Positions 59,068-64,000 of a stretch of DNA of 64,000 bases are shown one piece after another. The stretch is taken from the NCBI RefSeq assembly GCF_040655735.1, contig NZ_JBFAKK010000005.1:186001-250000 (forward strand), read 5' to 3'. The notes beneath the pieces are model-generated. The model was not told the origin of the DNA. It made no database searches and worked only from the letters and a program-made list of their open reading frames with translations. The DNA is from Phytomonospora sp040655735 (GTDB lineage: Bacteria; Actinomycetota; Actinomycetes; Mycobacteriales; Micromonosporaceae). A program made the position numbers and the translations under genes. Position 1 is the stretch's first letter; each line of letters begins with the position of its first letter.

Positions 59068-59315
59068 AGAAGCTGCTGTACAAGCCTTTCGGCCTAGTGG
59101 CCGGCGTCGCCGGGGGTATGGTCGCCGGCTGGGCCTTCAAGCAGCTGTGGAAGCTGTCGACCGGCGACGACGACACCCCCGACGTCACCGACGCCGACAA
59201 AGGCTGGGGCGAGATCCTCACCGCGGCCGCCCTGCAGGGCGCCATCTTCGCGATCGTGAAGGCCACCATCGACCGCGGTGGGGCCGTCGGCGTCCGGAAG
59301 TTGTCGGGCCGCTGA
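59064..59315 (+). CDS. DUF4235 family membrane protein
   Basis: An 83-residue protein with two membrane segments: LLYKPFGLVAGVAGGMVAGWAFKQLWKL and EILTAAALQGAIFAIVKATIDRGGA. This is the DUF4235 pattern, regularly found beside DUF3618 and holin-like genes. It starts at GTG 59064, overlapping the DUF3618 stop. The role is unknown; co-expression in envelope stress is suggested by the shared promoter. Confidence 0.88.
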   Translation: MKKLLYKPFGLVAGVAGGMVAGWAFKQLWKLSTGDDDTPDVTDADKGWGEILTAAALQGAIFAIVKATIDRGGAVGVRKLSGR

Positions 59316-59328
59316 GGGGAGGGCGGGG

Positions 59329-60399
59329 ATGAAGCTGTGGGGGGTCGTCAAGCGGACGGTCAAAGAGTTCGGAAACGACAACCTCACCGACTGGGCGGCC
59401 GCGCTCACCTATTACGGCGTGCTGTCGATCTTCCCGGGCATGCTGGTCATGGTGTCGATCTTCGGAATGCTCGGCCAGTCGGCGACACAGCCGCTCATCG
59501 ACGAACTGGGCGCCATCGCCCCCGGACCCGCGCGCGACCTGCTCACGCAAGGAGCGCACGGGCTTCAGGGTTCCGGTGGCGCCTCCGTCGTGTTCATCGT
59601 CGGTCTGGCGACGGCCCTGTGGGCCGCGTCGGGTTACGTGGGCGCCTTCATCCGGGCGTCGAACGTGGTCTACGACGTGCCCGAGGGAAGGCCGTTCTGG
59701 AAGACCAAGCCGCTCCAGTTGCTGCTGACGGTGATCGTCGGCGTGCTGCTGGCGATCTGCGCGCTGATGGTCGTGTTCACCGGTCCGGCCGCCGAGTGGG
59801 TCGGCGGACAGCTGGGCTTCGGCGGGACGGCCGTTTCGGTGTGGAACATCGCGAAATGGCCGGCGCTGGTTCTGCTGGTGTCGCTGGTGTTCGGGCTGCT
59901 GTACTGGGCCGCGCCGAACGCCCGGACCGGCCGCTTCCGCCTGATCTCGGCGGGCAGCCTGCTGGCCGTGGTGATCTGGATCGTGGCCTCGGCGGGATTC
60001 GGTGTGTACGCGGCGAACTTCGGGTCCTACGACAAGACCTACGGGACGCTCGGCGGCGTCATCGTGTTCTTCGTCTGGTTGTGGATCTCGAACATCGCCG
60101 TGCTGCTGGGCCTGGAGTTCGACGCCGAACTGCGCAGGGCCAAGGCCGTCGACGAGGGCCTGCGGCCCAAGGACGCCGAGCCCTTCGTGGAGCTGCGCGA
60201 CGAGTCGAAGCTCGACGACGGCGAGAAGGCGGCGGTGGCGGGGGTGTCGTACGGCGACGAGGACCGAGACGCGCGGGGACGAGACGAGCAAGGCCGGACC
60301 GGCCACCGCATCGAGCGCCAGGTCGACCGCCAGGCGGACGGTCGCGGTGAGGGCCATCACGACACGCCGGGCGCGACGGCGGCGCGGCGCGGGGAGTAG
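59329..60399 (+). CDS. YihY/BrkB family inner-membrane protein
   Basis: A 356-residue protein with about six membrane helices: NDNLTDWAAALTYYGVLSIFPGMLVMVSIFGML, YVGAFIRASNVVYDVPEGRPFWKTKPLQLLLTVIVGV and GVIVFFVWLWISNIAVLLGLEFDAEL, the YihY/BrkB core. The C-terminal 80 residues are hydrophilic and highly charged. The family was once called RNase BN by mistake; its function is unsettled. It is the last gene of the stress operon, 13 bp after DUF4235, with GAGGGGAGGG before its ATG. Confidence 0.92.
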   Translation: MKLWGVVKRTVKEFGNDNLTDWAAALTYYGVLSIFPGMLVMVSIFGMLGQSATQPLIDELGAIAPGPARDLLTQGAHGLQGSGGASVVFIVGLATALWAASGYVGAFIRASNVVYDVPEGRPFWKTKPLQLLLTVIVGVLLAICALMVVFTGPAAEWVGGQLGFGGTAVSVWNIAKWPALVLLVSLVFGLLYWAAPNARTGRFRLISAGSLLAVVIWIVASAGFGVYAANFGSYDKTYGTLGGVIVFFVWLWISNIAVLLGLEFDAELRRAKAVDEGLRPKDAEPFVELRDESKLDDGEKAAVAGVSYGDEDRDARGRDEQGRTGHRIERQVDRQADGRGEGHHDTPGATAARRGE

Positions 60400-60444
60400 C
60401 TGGGATCGTGGAGCCCTGGGCATTTTGATGCGGAGGGGTGCGAC

Positions 60445-62004
60445 GTGTGGAGACGGCCGGGGTGGGTCGCCGCCCTGCTGGCTTTAGTGACCGCCACCCC
60501 GGCCGTCGTCTTGGCGGCCGGGGTGAGGCAATGGTGGTGGCTGGGGTCGGCCGCCGCGTTGGCGGCGCTGGCGACGGTCCCGGCCGCGCTGGCCCTTGAG
60601 CGGGCGAAGCGCGCGTCCGAGCGCCGGGAGCCGCGGGAACGAGAGCCGTTTCGGGCCCCGCTGGTGTCGGACATGAAGGAACCGGTGCTGTTGGGTGTCC
60701 ACCCCGCGCGGCCGCACCCGGCCGGGCCCCCGCCCTACATCCCGCGCGACTTCGACGGCGAACTCCGCGCGGCCTTGGCCGAAGGCGGCTTCGTCCTCCT
60801 GACCGGCGACTCCACGGCGGGCAAGAGCCGCTCGGCCTACGAGGCCGTGCGGGCTGTCCTGCCCGGCCACCGCCTCATCGTGCCGGAGAATCCGGCCGCG
60901 CTTCCCGCCGCTCTGGCCGAGACGCGCCGCCACGACGCGGCCGTACTGTGGCTCGACGAGCTTCAGCGCTTCATCGGTGAGAACGGCCTGAGCGCCGCCC
61001 AGGTCGAGGAACTGCTGTCGGTCGAGGGACACCGTGCCGTCGTGGCGACCATCGGCGCCGGCCAGATGCAGGCACTGCGCGAGGCGCCGCTGCCGGAGTG
61101 GGAACCACGGGTGCTCCTCTCCCGCCCCCGCGAGATCGTGGTTGCCCGGGCGTTCAGCGCGGCGGAGCGGGCGCGTGCCGAGGCCCGGCGCGCCGACGAG
61201 CGGATCGCCGAGGCGCTCGACGCGCCGGACACCGGCGTCACCGAATACCTCGCCGCCGGTCCCGACGCGCTGCGACTGTGGCGCGGCGCGTGGGCCGAGG
61301 GGTGGCATCCCCGGGCGGCGGCACTGGTGGCCGCCGCCGTCGACTGCCGCCGGACCGGAAGTTTCCGGCTCGGTGTGCCGAGGCGGCTGGTCGAAGACCT
61401 GCACGCCGACTACCTGGCCTCGCGGGGTGGCGCGCGGTTGCGGCCGGAGAGCTTGGAGGAGGCCTGGGCCTGGCTCGCCGAGCCGGTCAAGTCGACCGCC
61501 TACCTGCTCTGGCGCGATCCGGCCGAGCCGGACGTGTGCCATCCCTTCGACTACCTCGTCGACGAGGCGCGGCGCACCCAGTCGCGGCTGAGCGACGATT
61601 TCTACCGCCGGATCATCGAGTACCCGCCACCGGTCCACCGGGCGGGTCTGGCCGTGGTCCTCACCGTCGAGCGCCGCCTGGAGCTGCTCGCGGAGGTCCT
61701 GCGCGGTTTCCGGGACCGGCACGAGGAACTCGGTGAGGGCACCTTCGCCCTGATGAGTCTGGTCGTGTGCATGTGGCTGGAAGAGCAGGGACGCGACGAG
61801 GAGTGCTACGACCTCGCCAACAGTGTGTGGACCGTCCTGGGGGACGAGAACGAGAAGACCGCCGTGATGCGCCTGGTCTCCAGAGTGCTGGCCTGCGGCG
61901 CCCTGAGCAGGTCGGGTCGCGAGGTGGCCCTCGGCCGACTGGCGCTCGAAGTGGTCCGGCACCCCCTCGCCGGCCGCTTCGGACTGACCCCGCCCCACGA
62001 ATGA
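60445..62004 (+). CDS. Membrane-anchored P-loop NTPase, uncharacterised
   Basis: A 519-residue protein. Two N-terminal hydrophobic helices (VAALLALVTATPAVVLAAGV, WWWLGSAAALAALATVPAAL), a basic linker, then a P-loop GDSTAGKSRSAYEAV, a Walker B-like VLWLDELQRFI and downstream helices with RAFSAAERARAEARRADERI. The domain order resembles the N-terminal half of actinobacterial STAND-like/TPR proteins, but the usual long repeat region is absent. GGAGGGG precedes GTG 60445. No partner gene indicates what it signals to. Confidence 0.7.
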   Translation: MWRRPGWVAALLALVTATPAVVLAAGVRQWWWLGSAAALAALATVPAALALERAKRASERREPREREPFRAPLVSDMKEPVLLGVHPARPHPAGPPPYIPRDFDGELRAALAEGGFVLLTGDSTAGKSRSAYEAVRAVLPGHRLIVPENPAALPAALAETRRHDAAVLWLDELQRFIGENGLSAAQVEELLSVEGHRAVVATIGAGQMQALREAPLPEWEPRVLLSRPREIVVARAFSAAERARAEARRADERIAEALDAPDTGVTEYLAAGPDALRLWRGAWAEGWHPRAAALVAAAVDCRRTGSFRLGVPRRLVEDLHADYLASRGGARLRPESLEEAWAWLAEPVKSTAYLLWRDPAEPDVCHPFDYLVDEARRTQSRLSDDFYRRIIEYPPPVHRAGLAVVLTVERRLELLAEVLRGFRDRHEELGEGTFALMSLVVCMWLEEQGRDEECYDLANSVWTVLGDENEKTAVMRLVSRVLACGALSRSGREVALGRLALEVVRHPLAGRFGLTPPHE

Positions 62005-62036
62005 GGGGCCCGCGCCGGGCTACGCGCGGACCCCTC
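62003..62036. terminator. Hairpin terminator between convergent genes
   Basis: A 13-bp stem with one mismatch (GAGGGGCCCGCGC / GCGCGGACCCCTC) overlaps the stop of the P-loop gene and lies 50 bp from the end of the M4 peptidase gene. Confidence 0.6.
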
Positions 62037-62085
62037 TCCTTACCGGTAAAGCCCTATCGCGGCTTCAAGCGGCGTCGACCGCGGC

Positions 62086-64000
62086 TCACCGGCACCGCCG
62101 CACCGGCTTGTCGCGCGTCACCAGCGCCGTCGTCCCGTAGGACCCGTCGAGCCACAGGGCCCGTCGCCCTTCGTCGGCGGTCACGCGGTACTGGAGACCG
62201 TCGGCGCAGGACATCCTCTTCGCCGCGCCGCCGTCGATGCCGATCTGGTAGACCTGCGGGACGGTCACGCCGGGCCAGTTCTCGTAGGTCACGGCCTCCT
62301 CGGTGGCGTCGTAGCCGCCGAGGAGCGGCCCCTCGGCCTCGTCGATCAGGGTGGTCACCCCGGTGCCGTCGAGGTTCATCCGCCAGATGCCGGCGGGGCC
62401 GCCGCGGACCTGGTCGACGCCGATGACGATGTGCTCGTCGGTGACCTTCGGCGCGTACAGGTCGGCGGAGGCCTCACCGGAGGCGTCGAGGATCTCCGGC
62501 AGGAGGGTCTCCTGGCCGGTGGCGAGGTCGCGTACGGCGATGTTGAGGTGCATGCGGCCGCCGTCGGTGCGGTCGGGCCAGTCGAGCAGGTAGTACAGCT
62601 TCCCGTCGCGGACCTCGCCGAACCCGCTGCGCATGTAGTACGTGTTGTCGACCATCTGCGCGCTGCCGGGAACGGCGGCGTTCATGTACCACTGCTTGGT
62701 GCCGGAGCGCGGATCGAAGGTGTTCCAGGAGATCCAGTCCCCGTGCACCGACAGCGCCGACGCGCCGCGCGTCGTCCACAGCACTTCCGCCGGGGCGGAG
62801 CCGTCGACGGGTGCGCGCATGATCTTGGCGTCGCTGGAGCCCCACGCGAACCAGACGGCCCACTGCCCGTCGGTGGCGGGCAGCACGTTGAAGCGGTCGC
62901 CCTCGGGCTCGGCGAGCTTGATCGGCTCGCCCTTGCCGTTGGTGCGGCCCGAGTAGAGCGCGTAGGGCCCGTCGCCGTCGATCTCGCCCTTCGGCGCGAC
63001 CCACCAGCCGCCGGCCGCGGCCGGTCCGGTGCGCTCGGCGGTGATGTCCTCCATGAGGATCTTCGCGTCGCCGGAGCGCTGCTCCCAGCCGGTGATGATG
63101 CCGTGCTTGACGAACGCGGCGACGATCTTGGCCTGCGTCAGCAGCGACAGCCGCGAGTCGAAGGCGGCCTGGATGACGGCGTTGCGCCCGTCGACGAAGT
63201 CGTCGGTCGGCGTCATGTACTCGGTCAGCGCCTTGTAGATGAGCCGGTCGGCCTTCTCGCCGCCGATCGTCTCGCGGATGTCCCACAGGGCACCGGAGAA
63301 GATCGTCGAGTTGTAGTGCACGCCGCCGTTGTCGTACTCCCAGGTGAGGCCCTCGTAGTCGGCGGTGGTACGGCCGTCGTTGAGGTCGCGCAGGGCGCAC
63401 TCGCGCGGGGTGGCGGTGCGGCACAGGTCCTCGCCGAGCAGCCCGGCGTCGGGGTGGCGCATGGAAGTGCCGGTGACGTCGACGTCGACGGCATTGCCGA
63501 AGTAGTCGGCGATCGCCTCGTTCATCGCACCCGACTGGTGGGCGTAGATCAGCCCGGCGGAGTGCTCGATGACGCCGTGGGTCATCTCGTGCCCGACGAC
63601 GTCGAGGTCGGCCGAGAGGGTCTTGTACTCGGCGTCGCCGCCGCCGTAGACCATCTTCTGCCCGTCCCAGAAGGCGTTGACGAAGGGCTGACCCCAGGAG
63701 GTCACGCCCACCACCGACACCATGTCGGCGCCTTGGCCGTCGAGGCCGTCACGGCCGAGGCCCGCGTAGTAGTCGTAGACGTGGGCGGCGTTGGCGTGCG
63801 CGTCGACGGCGCCCGACTCGGTGGCCTCACCGTCGAAGTGCGCGGTCGGGCCGACGAAGACGGGCATGTCGGCGGGCATCCGGCCGAGCACGTCGTTGAC
63901 GTCGTAGGCGCGGCCGTCGTAGGTGCTGATCGTCGAGCCGTGCGACTGGTCGACCATCTGGAACGTGCCGTCGTCGGCCTGCGTGAGTCCCAGCGGGACC
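62086..64000 (-). CDS. Secreted M4 family metallopeptidase (5' part outside window)
   Basis: A thermolysin/bacillolysin-type zinc protease whose N-terminus lies beyond the window; the frame stays open to 64,000 (LGLTQADDGTFQMVDQSHGS). The catalytic motifs are complete: HEMTHGVIEHSAG, third ligand in GAMNEAIADYFG, and the C-terminal catalytic GGVHYNSTIFSGALW. After the peptidase domain come about 300 residues with WAVWFAWGSSDAKIMRAPVDG-like repeats, which look like a beta-propeller appended at the C-terminus, not a standard M4 part. The signal and propeptide are presumably upstream. Confidence 0.92.
   Translation of the reverse strand, partial: VPLGLTQADDGTFQMVDQSHGSTISTYDGRAYDVNDVLGRMPADMPVFVGPTAHFDGEATESGAVDAHANAAHVYDYYAGLGRDGLDGQGADMVSVVGVTSWGQPFVNAFWDGQKMVYGGGDAEYKTLSADLDVVGHEMTHGVIEHSAGLIYAHQSGAMNEAIADYFGNAVDVDVTGTSMRHPDAGLLGEDLCRTATPRECALRDLNDGRTTADYEGLTWEYDNGGVHYNSTIFSGALWDIRETIGGEKADRLIYKALTEYMTPTDDFVDGRNAVIQAAFDSRLSLLTQAKIVAAFVKHGIITGWEQRSGDAKILMEDITAERTGPAAAGGWWVAPKGEIDGDGPYALYSGRTNGKGEPIKLAEPEGDRFNVLPATDGQWAVWFAWGSSDAKIMRAPVDGSAPAEVLWTTRGASALSVHGDWISWNTFDPRSGTKQWYMNAAVPGSAQMVDNTYYMRSGFGEVRDGKLYYLLDWPDRTDGGRMHLNIAVRDLATGQETLLPEILDASGEASADLYAPKVTDEHIVIGVDQVRGGPAGIWRMNLDGTGVTTLIDEAEGPLLGGYDATEEAVTYENWPGVTVPQVYQIGIDGGAAKRMSCADGLQYRVTADEGRRALWLDGSYGTTALVTRDKPVRRCR

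Overview
This window is chromosomal DNA from a high-GC, Gram-positive actinomycete. The evidence is the G/C-dominated third codon positions, many GTG starts, a conservon (nitrate-sensing-type kinase, roadblock protein, small GTPase), P450 plus 3Fe-4S ferredoxin, DUF3618/DUF4235/DUF6328/GPGG-motif proteins, and a SigB/SigF-type sigma factor with matching promoters. I cannot name genus or species from the sequence alone. I see no rRNA, tRNA, CRISPR, prophage or intact insertion sequence.

Layout. 1-7.8 kb: 5' part of a SulP anion transporter, an MmyB-type XRE regulator divergent from an aldo/keto reductase across a perfect palindrome, a large secreted subtilisin-like protease, and a TIM-barrel glycosidase-like protein. 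7.8-18 kb: a furanoside-utilisation locus. A lipoprotein binding protein, double ABC ATPase, two permeases (YtfQRT-YjfF-like) and a LacI regulator form one operon. Convergent to it lie a secreted GH2-AbfB enzyme and a GH127 (beta-L-arabinofuranosidase-like) gene that is frameshifted with an internal deletion. Both transcription units start at near-consensus promoters whose -10 box lies in the same TATAACGTTATA palindrome.

18-28 kb: housekeeping and accessory genes mixed with gene debris. This includes a deleted VOC gene, a Nudix fragment and a 168-bp MITE-like inverted-repeat element between an SDR and a GNAT gene. Also here are an erythromycin-esterase-like Tat protein, a trypsin-like protease, a PD-(D/E)XK-like protein and an APH-like protein. 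28-30.6 kb: HxlR regulator, thioesterase, XRE-type regulator.

30.8-40.5 kb: a conservon (kinase, roadblock, GTPase, without the usual DUF742 gene) joined by an ATGA overlap to a complete branched-chain-amino-acid-type ABC transporter and followed by a methyltransferase. The kinase most likely starts at a CTG codon. An antisense remnant of a ParB-like domain sits between the two permeases. 40.5-48.3 kb: metallophosphoesterase, HhH glycosylase-like protein, P450/ferredoxin with divergent TetR, a beta-propeller lyase-like protein, endonuclease V, quinone oxidoreductase and an epimerase.

48.3-60.4 kb: a general-stress island. It has DUF6328, DUF6343, hemerythrin, Rho-N, SRPBCC and CBS proteins, a SigB/F-type sigma factor, a GPGG small membrane protein, an ANTAR-GAF-PAS-PP2C-like protein with degraded metal-binding motifs, a GH15 enzyme and a holin-like/DUF3618/DUF4235/YihY membrane operon. 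Several of these carry the same GTTT-N15/16-GGGTA promoter, so the sigma factor encoded here (or a paralogue) probably controls them together. 60.4-64 kb: a membrane-anchored P-loop protein and most of a secreted M4 metallopeptidase that runs off the window.
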